From Shewanella cutis (GTDB lineage: Bacteria > Pseudomonadota > Gammaproteobacteria > Enterobacterales > Shewanellaceae), in the NCBI RefSeq assembly GCF_022410515.1, contig NZ_JACSDI010000003.1:248001-312000 (forward strand): a DNA stretch of 64,000 bases. Direction: 5' to 3'. Of the stretch, positions 1 to 7,665 are shown in pieces. How positions within the stretch are numbered: position 1 is the stretch's first letter; each line of letters begins with the position of its first letter. The notes beneath the pieces are model-generated. The model did no database searches. It was not told the DNA's origin and saw only the letters and a program-made list of their open reading frames with translations. A program made the translations under genes and the position numbers.

Positions 1-32
1 TTGCCCTTGAGTGTTTGCGCTTGGATGAGCAG

Positions 33-563
33 TTATGGCGTCACCTCGGTTTTTTGATCGACATAAATCAAGCTGTTGGTATCAAAACCGCGGGCGCTCG
101 CCATCTCGACAAATTGCTGAATTACCTCGGGGGATACCGTTGGGGTTCTTGCCAATAACCATAAATAATCCGTATCCGGCCCCGAGATAAAGGCGTATTG
201 GTAATTTTGCTGGTCGAGTCCAAACACCACATAGGCGCCATAAAATGGCCCAAAGAAGGAGACTTTTAAGTAAGCTTCGTTCTCTCCATTCACAAAATAG
301 GCTTTACCTTCAGCCTCTTTCCATTCCTGTTTAGCTGTGGAGTAGCCCCGATTAATCACTTTAACACCACCATCGGGCTTAAGGCTGTATTCGGCGGTGA
401 CTTGGGTTAATCCGCGCTCGAAGGAGTGGTCAAGCCTCGCAATCTCGTACCATTTGCCTAAATAGCGGTCGAGTTCAAAATCCTTAACGGGTTCGACGTA
501 GTTGGGCATGCCTAGGCAGCCAGTAAGGACTAACACACTGATCATTAAGAGTAGTTTTTTCAA
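33..563 (-). CDS. blc: outer-membrane lipocalin (Blc-type lipoprotein)
   Basis: A 176-residue bacterial lipocalin. The N-terminus is a lipoprotein signal peptide ending in the lipobox L-T-G-C (Cys16), so the mature protein should be lipid-anchored, probably in the outer membrane. The first lipocalin signature GKWYEIAR lies near residues 36-43, and the FGPFYGAYVVF and YLWLLART segments fit the later strands of the beta-barrel. Length matches the Blc family (about 170-180 residues), whose members bind fatty acids or lysophospholipids at the envelope. A GGAGCATCACTTG-type leader precedes the ATG. The EamA gene upstream is in the same direction, 34 bp away, so co-transcription is possible. Family confidence is high; the ligand is not visible from sequence. 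Confidence 0.93.
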   Translation of the reverse strand: MKKLLLMISVLVLTGCLGMPNYVEPVKDFELDRYLGKWYEIARLDHSFERGLTQVTAEYSLKPDGGVKVINRGYSTAKQEWKEAEGKAYFVNGENEAYLKVSFFGPFYGAYVVFGLDQQNYQYAFISGPDTDYLWLLARTPTVSPEVIQQFVEMASARGFDTNSLIYVDQKTEVTP

Positions 564-597
564 GTGATGCTCCTATGCAACTGATTGAGTCTATCTT

Positions 598-1503
598 TTA
601 GTCATGAGGGCAAACCAATGTTTCTTTTGTACTTTTTAGCGCTTTACGTTGACTCTGCCACCCCTGAGCTATGCCTGCAAGTATAATTAGCGCCACGCCC
701 ATCAATTGCTGTGTAGTTAAGGCTTCACTAAACAGCCACCACGCCAGCACGACCACCACAACAGGTTCCACATAGGATAGTGTGCCATAGGTTACCGAGG
801 GCAGTTGGTTTAGGGCTTTTACTGCAAATAAAATCGCTAAAAATCCCGGCAAAAATCCAATCGCTAGCAGCCAAGTCAACTGATTAAGGCTTGGTACTAA
901 TGGCGTCGTTAACATTAAGGGAAGTAAACATAACGCGCCAACACTTAACTGGACTAGGGTGCTTTGGTAGGGCGAGGCCGCGCTGGGTTTTCGGTTGATT
1001 AAGATAAAGCCACTATAAGTGATGAGCGCAAGAAACGAATAAAAATATCCCAATATTTCAGAATCATATAGCGACTGGCTCGATGTGACTGGCAACATTA
1101 ATATAAAGCCTATTAAGGCAAGGACCACACTGACGATACTGAATCGGTTGAGCCTTTCATTAAAAACAAAGTGGGCAAAGAGTGACGTTACCACAGGCGC
1201 AAGGTAGATAATCATGATCACGGTTGCCATTTGGGTGTATTCAATGGCCTCGATATAAAAAGCCATAAATCCCGCGAGCATAGCACCATTAATCAAGGTG
1301 CGTTTACTGGGCCTATGGCGGATCTGGTCTCTTTTACCTGTTAACAGCATATATGCGGTTAAAAACAGCGCACCCAGTAATAGCCGATAAAAGGTGATAT
1401 GTTCAGCAGGCAGGGCGGCAAAACGTGCGAATACGCCAATGGTGCCCATCAAGCTTGCTGCCAGCAGAGCAAGCACTATGGCCAGTGTCGGTGGCGGGGT
1501 CAT
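598..1503 (-). CDS. EamA/DMT-superfamily transporter
   Basis: A 301-residue integral membrane protein with about ten hydrophobic segments arranged as two five-helix EamA repeats. The first repeat starts at LAIVLALLAASLMGTIGVFARFAAL and the second near YFYSFLALITYSGFILINR. The segment YRLLLGALFL after the first helix and the LSYVEPVVVVVLAWWLF segment in the second repeat are typical of drug/metabolite transporter-family exporters. Such proteins move small metabolites or amino acids across the inner membrane, but the substrate cannot be inferred here. The gene lies just upstream of the lipocalin gene on the same strand. Confidence 0.9.
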   Translation of the reverse strand: MTPPPTLAIVLALLAASLMGTIGVFARFAALPAEHITFYRLLLGALFLTAYMLLTGKRDQIRHRPSKRTLINGAMLAGFMAFYIEAIEYTQMATVIMIIYLAPVVTSLFAHFVFNERLNRFSIVSVVLALIGFILMLPVTSSQSLYDSEILGYFYSFLALITYSGFILINRKPSAASPYQSTLVQLSVGALCLLPLMLTTPLVPSLNQLTWLLAIGFLPGFLAILFAVKALNQLPSVTYGTLSYVEPVVVVVLAWWLFSEALTTQQLMGVALIILAGIAQGWQSQRKALKSTKETLVCPHD

Positions 1504-1677
1504 GTATCACCTTTTAATACCGATAATTCAACGATTAAGGGGTTGAGTTTGCCTTAAAAACTCAGCCTTATCGAGTGCTATTGTAAGCACTTTGCAGGCA
1601 TGGGGTACCAACGATGGTTGCAGAGCCTATCGCGCAAAGATTGATAACTTGACTGCGCTAGCAAGTTCAACCGCCTG

Positions 1678-4362
1678 CTAAATAATCGACTTACGCGAGC
1701 GGAAATGATTTAACGGATCTTGGCAATAGCTGGCCTTTACCTGCTGTAACAATGGATAGTTTTTCCCAAAATAACGGGCGGTAGGGATGGTATTATCTTT
1801 AAAATTAATAAAGGCGCCTGAGCTGTTGGCAATAGTGGCATCGCGGCAGCTGTCAATCCAATCAAGTGCTCTGTTTACCCGGGTATAAACAGGGTTGGCC
1901 TGCATCAGCACTTGTTCTTGTAGTTCGTTGTTCCACCATGCCTGATACTGAACAATATAGGCGTGGTCTTTAAAGGCAAATGCACTTTGAGTTTTTTGGC
2001 TATCACTTAGTTTGCGGTAAAAGTCGCCAGTAATCGCGCTTAAGGTAACATAGGTAAATAAACCTAATTGCCGATTATCCTCAATCAGTTGTGATGAGGT
2101 TAGGCTTTCAATCAATGCAATATGCCCTTGTTTTAATCCCTGTGAATGGGCAAAGCGTGATGTCACCTTATGGGGCGCAGGACGAAGCAGATCCTGTGCG
2201 TGTTGGCGCTGGTTTTTGTAGAGTTGTATATCCTTATCGTTAATCAGTTCCGTCATTCTATGGTTCAAGATGGGTTGCAAATCCTGAATGGTTTCGCGAT
2301 TCCAGCTTTCCATTAATTCATCGCCATAGGCTTGCGTTAAGCCGCCCATGGCATCAATTTGTACTCTGCTTGGCTTTAAACTGACGTCGCTAAATTGGGT
2401 TTTGATAAAGTGCGCAAGGCTGGCGGGATTTCCTTCCCAATAGCCATACATAATGCAGTTATGCTTGGCAAACATCGGATCTTCAGTTTCTGTAACACTG
2501 CTCGCTAAGGGGCGTTTTTGCTCTTCGACTATCGCGGATTTGGCCTGAATTTTAAGATTAGTGCCCAGTAAGCAAGGCAAATTATCCGCCAGAATAATCT
2601 GCTCCCAACGTTCCAATAATCCTAAGGTCGGGGTGGTTTGCTGCAGTTGTTGGCTGTCCTGAAGATAGGGATTCCATTCTAGTTCGAATTTGAGCAGGCT
2701 TGGGGGGAGAGCAAAGGTTTGTACAAAAAAACGGGTGACAATACCGTAACTTAAACCGCCTCCACCTTTTAATGCCCAGAGCAATTCGGGTTTATTAGCC
2801 GCCGATACAACTTGGGTTTCACCAACGCCTAAGACAATTTCTGCTTGGACTAAACCTTCGCAGCACATGCCGTATTTGCGACACCAAGGCCCCCAACCAC
2901 CTCCCATAATAAAGCCTGCCAACGCATGGGAAGCGCTAGTACTATGGGGCAACATTAAGCCTTTTTGGGCGAGATAGCTGGTTAATCTTCCTATTGTGCA
3001 GCCGGGCTCTACGGCCACAATACCGCTGATGGGGTCGAGTTCGATGTCATTCATCAATTCGAGATCGAGCACTATGCTATTGGTTTCGCCGCTTTCGCCT
3101 TCGTGATCATGGCCGCCGGAGCGCACGCTAATGGCAAGGTGATAGTCAACCGCTGTTTTATAAACGATTTTAATGTCTTGGCGGCTGCGGCATTTAATTA
3201 TCGCGAGTGGTTTTTTTTGCAAGCGGCGATTAAAAAGTTGGCAGGCTTTTTCGTAAGCCAGCATCTGTTGGCCCGTACTCACCCAAAAATCTTGCTCGGC
3301 GTAGTATTGGCCATCGGTAATGATATTTTCGCTGGGAATGTGGCTGCGTACCTCGTTAATAAAACGCATAAAATGTGTGACTTGACGGGTAACTACATTC
3401 TCACTGATTCGAATTTCAGCTGTGAGTCGGCTGGATGTTGATTGGCTTATAAAACAATCAAATTCAAGCTCATTACTTAGTTGTAGCTTAATGTGTGAGC
3501 GATTGGGCGTGAGGGATTTTAAAATATCAAAGCTAAGGGTAATGTCGGTACTTTCTTCTGAATGATAATTAGCCTGGTAAATAAAGTGTGGCCAGTGGCC
3601 AAAATTGGACTCAATAATATAGGCGCAACGTTCATGGGCGGGAATAGTATGGGGTAACTGTTTTTTAAAGTTGTTAGTGTTTAAGTTCTGCTTATTAAAG
3701 TTATAGTCAGTGTCGTTAAAAATAACCAGCATGACCTCTTGTCTTGTTGAACAGTCAGGATGAAAACTGGTACTTGGTTTAATTTGATTTTTGGGGTAAA
3801 TATAAAGGTTGTTATCAGTCAGCGTTATTTGGTGTTGTGGTTGTAAATAATAATCTAAAATTTGATGTTTGGTTAAGCACTGTTCAATAAGGTTGATATT
3901 AACTATTTCACCGTCGAATAACGTTGATGTCTCATTCGTAAGCTTTAATTTTCTATAGTCGCTTAGTGGTATTGAATGTTGCTGTAGATGAATTTCTTCA
4001 CCATCGATATAACAGGTTAATTCATGATATTGGTAGGTGATGGATAATAAATGCCAATAGCCATCATTTAAATTGCCTAGAGTTGAAATGGTTTCAATCT
4101 GTAACAGTTGGCTATTTACTAGGGTTTCGATATGACCGAGGGCATTGATATTAATTATAAAGCCAGTGTTATTTGTTTGACTATAATATTGAAAGACTAC
4201 ACCGCCTTGATGTGTTTTGACCCAAGCTTGAAAGGTAAATACATTTAGTGTTCCTGCATCCTGCACTAAGGTTTTTACCAAATTATGTTTATGTGCAGTC
4301 TTTTGAGTCAACTCCGTAGGTTGAGTGCTTAATAGTGCTTGAGTCATTTGGGGCGGTTTCAT
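1678..4362 (-). CDS. LamG-domain / berberine-bridge-type FAD-linked oxidoreductase fusion
   Basis: About 894 residues. Residues ~35-190 look like a laminin-G/concanavalin-like module (FTFQAWVKT, DGYWHLLSITYQ, CYIDGEE). After an AT-rich linker comes a PCMH-type FAD-binding domain: ISVRSGGHDHEG around residue 420 carries the His expected to hold FAD covalently, followed by VEPGCTIGRL and GGGWGPWCRKYG. The C-terminus (RYFGKNYPLLQQVKASY, then NHFRSRKSI) is the BBE-domain end. The segment that carries the second, cysteinyl FAD link in bicovalent enzymes reads STSASHAL here, so a single covalent link is likely. Oligosaccharide or alcohol oxidation is the family role; the substrate is unknown. No signal peptide is visible. 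An ATG at 4371 is possible, but AAGGA lies 8 nt before the ATG at 4362, which I prefer. Confidence 0.85.
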   Translation of the reverse strand: MKPPQMTQALLSTQPTELTQKTAHKHNLVKTLVQDAGTLNVFTFQAWVKTHQGGVVFQYYSQTNNTGFIININALGHIETLVNSQLLQIETISTLGNLNDGYWHLLSITYQYHELTCYIDGEEIHLQQHSIPLSDYRKLKLTNETSTLFDGEIVNINLIEQCLTKHQILDYYLQPQHQITLTDNNLYIYPKNQIKPSTSFHPDCSTRQEVMLVIFNDTDYNFNKQNLNTNNFKKQLPHTIPAHERCAYIIESNFGHWPHFIYQANYHSEESTDITLSFDILKSLTPNRSHIKLQLSNELEFDCFISQSTSSRLTAEIRISENVVTRQVTHFMRFINEVRSHIPSENIITDGQYYAEQDFWVSTGQQMLAYEKACQLFNRRLQKKPLAIIKCRSRQDIKIVYKTAVDYHLAISVRSGGHDHEGESGETNSIVLDLELMNDIELDPISGIVAVEPGCTIGRLTSYLAQKGLMLPHSTSASHALAGFIMGGGWGPWCRKYGMCCEGLVQAEIVLGVGETQVVSAANKPELLWALKGGGGLSYGIVTRFFVQTFALPPSLLKFELEWNPYLQDSQQLQQTTPTLGLLERWEQIILADNLPCLLGTNLKIQAKSAIVEEQKRPLASSVTETEDPMFAKHNCIMYGYWEGNPASLAHFIKTQFSDVSLKPSRVQIDAMGGLTQAYGDELMESWNRETIQDLQPILNHRMTELINDKDIQLYKNQRQHAQDLLRPAPHKVTSRFAHSQGLKQGHIALIESLTSSQLIEDNRQLGLFTYVTLSAITGDFYRKLSDSQKTQSAFAFKDHAYIVQYQAWWNNELQEQVLMQANPVYTRVNRALDWIDSCRDATIANSSGAFINFKDNTIPTARYFGKNYPLLQQVKASYCQDPLNHFRSRKSII

Positions 4363-4419
4363 TGGTAACATCCTTGTTTTATTCCATTTTCTTAAATTCT
4401 GTCCTGTGCGATAAAAGGC

Positions 4420-5439
4420 CTATAGCGAGGTATTTATCCGGTCACGACCATCGGCTTTGGCGCGATAAAGCGCGGTATCAGCGGCGCACACCATGGCGAG
4501 TGAAGTTCGGAACTGGCCATTGACTTCACTGGCAATCCCTTGGCTAGCACTTATAGAGACATAATCCCTGAGCCCTTGGTCGGTAAAGCGAATATTATTA
4601 ATCCCTTGCTGGATTTTTTGCGCTATGGTCAGCGCCATTTTGGCATTGTGATTAGGCAGGATCAGTGCAAATTCTTCGCCGCCATAACGGGCTGCAAGAC
4701 CGATTTCGATAGGCACAATGGTGGCGATCACTTTGGCAATTTTTCTAAGGCATTCATCACCTTGGATATGACCAAACTGATCATTAAACACCTTAAAATA
4801 ATCCACATCGATAATGACTACGCTGATGGGGCGTAGTTTGGCGGTGCATTCTTCCCAGTGCTGTTGCAGCATTTCATCAAAATAGCGACGGTTTGCCAGT
4901 TGGGTGAGGGAGTCGGTGGCGGCCAATTTACGCAGTTTTTGGTTTTCTGCTTTATGGTGAGTTAAATCGTGCATCACCATCACAAACACAGGTTCATGGC
5001 TGGGAATATAAGAGATAGACAATTCAACATCTTTGGCCTTACCAGAGGCGCAGATCAGTGTGGTTTCCTGCGCAGGGTGCTGCACGGGTTGACCACAGTT
5101 GGTGCCTAGTTGCACATCGTGGCTCAGGAGATTGTCATAGCGCGCTTGATGATGTTCGGTCAAAAAATTGCGCCAATCTTGGCCCTTTAAAGTCGCTTGT
5201 GGGCAATCGAGCAGCTCGGTACTGCGTTGGTTGCACGAACGGATGAAGCCGTTGGCACTTACTAAGATTAACGGCTCGGTTAAATGTTGAATAAAGAGTT
5301 CAATGGTCTCGAGGGAAGAATGCTCGAAAAAGTTCAGCGGTAGCTCGGCACTCTTTGCATGCTGAGTTGTGGGCAATGCAGTATCATCGACAATGGATAA
5401 GGCGGGTTGTTGGCGTACCAGTTTCGGTGAGTTTGTCAT
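4420..5439 (-). CDS. PAS-GGDEF diguanylate cyclase
   Basis: A 339-residue soluble protein. A PAS sensor domain (about residues 40-160, [20 protein letters not shown] and [11 protein letters not shown]) is joined to a GGDEF domain (about 170-335). The active-site signature is intact as GGEEF at residues 253-257, and the upstream [14 protein letters not shown] and [13 protein letters not shown] motifs are canonical, so it should make cyclic di-GMP from two GTP. The inhibitory RxxD site expected five residues before the GGEEF is absent ([13 protein letters not shown]), suggesting no classical product inhibition. No membrane segment is visible, so it is probably cytosolic with an internal cue. 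GGAG precedes the ATG. Three CAGAAGGTA repeats lie upstream. Confidence 0.92.
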   Translation of the reverse strand: MTNSPKLVRQQPALSIVDDTALPTTQHAKSAELPLNFFEHSSLETIELFIQHLTEPLILVSANGFIRSCNQRSTELLDCPQATLKGQDWRNFLTEHHQARYDNLLSHDVQLGTNCGQPVQHPAQETTLICASGKAKDVELSISYIPSHEPVFVMVMHDLTHHKAENQKLRKLAATDSLTQLANRRYFDEMLQQHWEECTAKLRPISVVIIDVDYFKVFNDQFGHIQGDECLRKIAKVIATIVPIEIGLAARYGGEEFALILPNHNAKMALTIAQKIQQGINNIRFTDQGLRDYVSISASQGIASEVNGQFRTSLAMVCAADTALYRAKADGRDRINTSL

Positions 5440-5518
5440 TGTTATCTTTCTCCGTGAACTTTAATCATCTGCGCTAGGCGCTTTTCTGAGGATGACTTTA
5501 TTCTGGTGGAAGAAAAGA

Positions 5519-5580
5519 TACCTTCTGCTTACCTTCTGGTATAATTTATTGATTTTAAATGTTTTAAATTTTACCTTCTG
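5519..5580 (-). promoter_or_regulatory. three direct CAGAAGGTA repeats upstream of the diguanylate cyclase
   Basis: On the minus strand the nonamer CAGAAGGTA occurs at 5572-5580, 5530-5538 and 5519-5527. The starts are 42 and 11 bp apart, close to whole helical turns. They lie 80-140 bp upstream of the PAS-GGDEF start. This is compatible with an activator binding array, but the binding protein is unknown. Confidence 0.4.
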
Positions 5581-5595
5581 AGTCGTTTTATCTGC

Positions 5596-5663
5596 GATTA
5601 GGAGCCTGGTTGGCTGGGTGCTTGCTTTCATCTCGCAAAATTTGGGCTAAACAGCCCCTAATC
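5596..5663. repeat. inverted repeat downstream of transposase copy 1
   Basis: GATTAGGAGC (5596-5605) and GCCCCTAATC (5654-5663) are complementary at 9 of 10 positions, with TGGGCTAAACAGCCCC forming a smaller hairpin inside. It sits 40 bp past the stop of the first HUH transposase. It may be the transposon end or the gene's terminator. Confidence 0.4.
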
Positions 5664-5705
5664 TGAAGCCTCAAGATTGAGTCGAATATTTGTTGTTGGG
5701 GCAAT

Positions 5706-6767
5706 TTAAAGCAGTGTAAGTCCATTAATTTGCTCGGGATGTAGTGCTTGGCTATGGGATTTTCCTCGACACCATTTACCGCCTTGCTTGTGCTTAAATG
5801 CGCACATCGCATCCCATCGACCGCTTACACCACTATACTGGCGACGAAACTCCTTGGCTGAAAGTAACCAGGCATCGGATTCAATCCCTAACTCATTAAG
5901 CAACTTAGGTCGTAGGTTATCGATAAAGCCCTTTTTATCATGGCGAATCGCGCGGCCAGTCCAATCGATAAGCTCAAGATAATCGGCAAAATGGAAGGGG
6001 ATACCCGTTTGCTGATGGAGATGTGTTGCACCATCAAATTTTGCAAGGGATTTATGAGGTAATGGTTGAGTGTTATCTACAGGGGGTTGGGTTGACAGTG
6101 GTGTAAGGCTGTTAGGGGAAAGTGCATTCAGGCGTTCTTGAATCGATGTAAAATCAGAGGATTGCAAAGAGTTGGCAATGCCAGCTCGAATAGGATTTAA
6201 ATCGACATACATCATGCAGGCTAGTAAGGCTTGCTCATCTAGCAAAGCTTGGGATTTAAAACGACCTTCCCAGAAGGCGCCTTTGCACTCATCTTCTCGA
6301 TTGGCTTTACGGGCAATCTCTTCATTTAGGCAGCGCATAAACCAAGAGATACTACTCAATCGCTCTTGCCACTCGGCAATTAATGCATCGAGCAACATGT
6401 GTTCTCCTTCGATTAATGCATCACCATTCATATACTTAGTTGCAATGGCATGGCCTTTGGTGATTTGATACCAGCGACTGATAATGTCTTTTGGCGTTAA
6501 CGATTTAGCCTTGTCGACATCTATTTTAAGCACTAAATGATAGTGATTGCTCATCACCGCATAGGCGCAAATGTCGATACAAAAGATGGTGGATAATGCT
6601 TTGATTTTATCGACAATCCAACCACGTCGATGCTCATAACTGCGCCCTGAGAGTTTGTCCTCACCACACAAAAAAGCCCTTCTGACACAGCGATTTATCA
6701 CATGATAGAAGGGGGTTGTATTGGCATCGATAAGCATTCTTCTGGCCGAGGTCATCACTCGCTCCAA
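5706..6767 (-). mobile_element. REP-associated-type HUH (Y1) transposase, copy 1
   Basis: A 353-residue Y1-type transposase of the IS200/REP-associated (RAYT) class. The HUH metal-binding motif is H75-Y76-H77 in SNHYHLVLKID, and the tyrosine helix region reads MMYVDLNPIRAG. The N-terminus TPFYHVINRCVRRAFLCG is characteristic of this group. The C-terminal third (about 235-353) extends beyond the catalytic core and appears complete, unlike the second copy at 31783-32703. These enzymes cut and join single-stranded DNA at hairpin ends; many occur once per genome in association with REP repeats. The upstream 70 bp, ending in a GATATGGCTGTCCC block, is conserved with the second copy. Function is inferred from family. 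Confidence 0.85.
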
Positions 6768-6838
6768 ACAGACAAGGTGAAGATAATCTAAAGACTAGTA
6801 GAAGAGGGGACAAAGCACAAAAAGATATGGCTGTCCCC
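6768..6838 (-). repeat. conserved head sequence upstream of transposase copy 1
   Basis: The stretch before the transposase start contains CACAAAAAGATATGGCTGTC (about 6817-6836). The same block stands at 32750-32771 before the second copy. Because it is conserved outside the coding region it probably belongs to the mobile unit (end or promoter). Confidence 0.55.
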
Positions 6839-6846
6839 ACTTATTT

Positions 6847-7155
6847 TTATTGGTCGATGTGTGTTTGCTGGCCAAACAAGGCCAAAATGTGATAGACCTC
6901 GGTGGCGGTCAAGGGGGCAGAGAGTAACTGTTTATCAAAACTGATATTTTGGCCCTGTGCAAGCCCAGTGATGCTGTCGAGGAATAGCGGTAAGTTACCT
7001 GCTAAGGCGTCCAGTGGTGACGGTGCATTGAGCAGTTGCTGTAAATCGGCAGGGGTTTTCACTGGTGCAAGGGCTTGGTCGATTTCAACTTGAGTCGCGG
7101 CTTGAGCGGTTAAGGATGCGGTGATTAGAGCTAGTGTTATCAGAGTGTTTTTCAT
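6847..7155 (-). CDS. small secreted protein of unknown function
   Basis: About 102 residues from the ATG at 7155, chosen because GGAATTATA precedes it; an ATG seven codons upstream (7176) is the alternative. The N-terminus MKNTLITLALITASLTAQA is a clean Sec signal peptide with an A-Q-A cleavage site, so the product should be periplasmic or secreted. The mature 80-odd residues are rich in Leu, Ala and Gln with no Cys and no motif I recognise. It lies downstream of the STAND/DP-EP unit but is separated from it by a terminator hairpin, so it is probably transcribed alone. Confidence 0.65.
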   Translation of the reverse strand: MKNTLITLALITASLTAQAATQVEIDQALAPVKTPADLQQLLNAPSPLDALAGNLPLFLDSITGLAQGQNISFDKQLLSAPLTATEVYHILALFGQQTHIDQ

Positions 7156-7213
7156 TATAATTCCATTTAAATTCAATTGGTTTTATGTATTTAAGTATGA
7201 TTGTTGGGCTAGT

Positions 7214-7239
7214 AAAAAGGGACAGGGTTAGCTGTCCCA
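7214..7239 (-). terminator. rho-independent terminator after the DP-EP gene
   Basis: Read on the minus strand: GGGACAG, six-base loop, CTGTCCC, then TTTTT. It closes the STAND regulator/DP-EP transcription unit. Confidence 0.75.
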
Positions 7240-7268
7240 AGCTATCTTAGCGAATTAGGCTGTAGACC

Positions 7269-7646
7269 TCAGTTTTTAGGATGATTGATAACTTGCGGAT
7301 CTGGGCTTAACACAAGTAAGGTATTTGTTGTATTACTTAATACAAATTGGAACTTAGTGGTACCAGGGGTTCTATCGAGGTCAACGAATTGCACTAACAT
7401 ACCATCGCTGCTGATGGTGACTGCATCAACAATTTCATCGAACGGGGTCACAAAACCTACACCGACAAATTTTAGCCCTTTACCGGTTTGGTCATTGAGT
7501 AGGTAAGTTACAGTACCCGCTTGAGTGATGGTGACATCACCTGGGCACTGCTGACCGTTTGCATCGGTATAGATAAATACAGGTTCTCCATTTTCTAGGG
7601 TGACATTCACTTTAATAAATTGTGCAAAGCCTTGTGGTGCCGTCAT
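7269..7646 (-). CDS. DP-EP family protein (SO1698-type, putative self-cleaving aspartic peptidase)
   Basis: A 125-residue protein without signal peptide, rich in beta-strand-forming residues. I recognise it as the DP-EP family (DUF1888), whose S. oneidensis member SO1698 was structurally described as an unusual aspartic peptidase that cleaves itself; this is recalled from the literature, not checked. An Asp-Pro pair is present near the C-terminus ([11 protein letters not shown]), the type of bond expected to be involved. The start lies only 19 bp after the stop of the large STAND regulator, and a terminator follows, so the two form one transcription unit and may work together. Partner and substrate are unknown. 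Confidence 0.72.
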   Translation of the reverse strand: MTAPQGFAQFIKVNVTLENGEPVFIYTDANGQQCPGDVTITQAGTVTYLLNDQTGKGLKFVGVGFVTPFDEIVDAVTISSDGMLVQFVDLDRTPGTTKFQFVLSNTTNTLLVLSPDPQVINHPKN

Positions 7647-7665
7647 GTTTATTTTCCTTCTGTGG

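Noticed and set aside
1..32. A gene end or start at the left window edge
   Set aside because: Only 32 bases precede the lipocalin stop codon, too few to support any call.
3103..3441. A 112-codon frame on the plus strand inside the oxidoreductase gene
   Set aside because: It lies opposite the conserved FAD-binding region and shows no independent motif; it is a shadow of the minus-strand gene.
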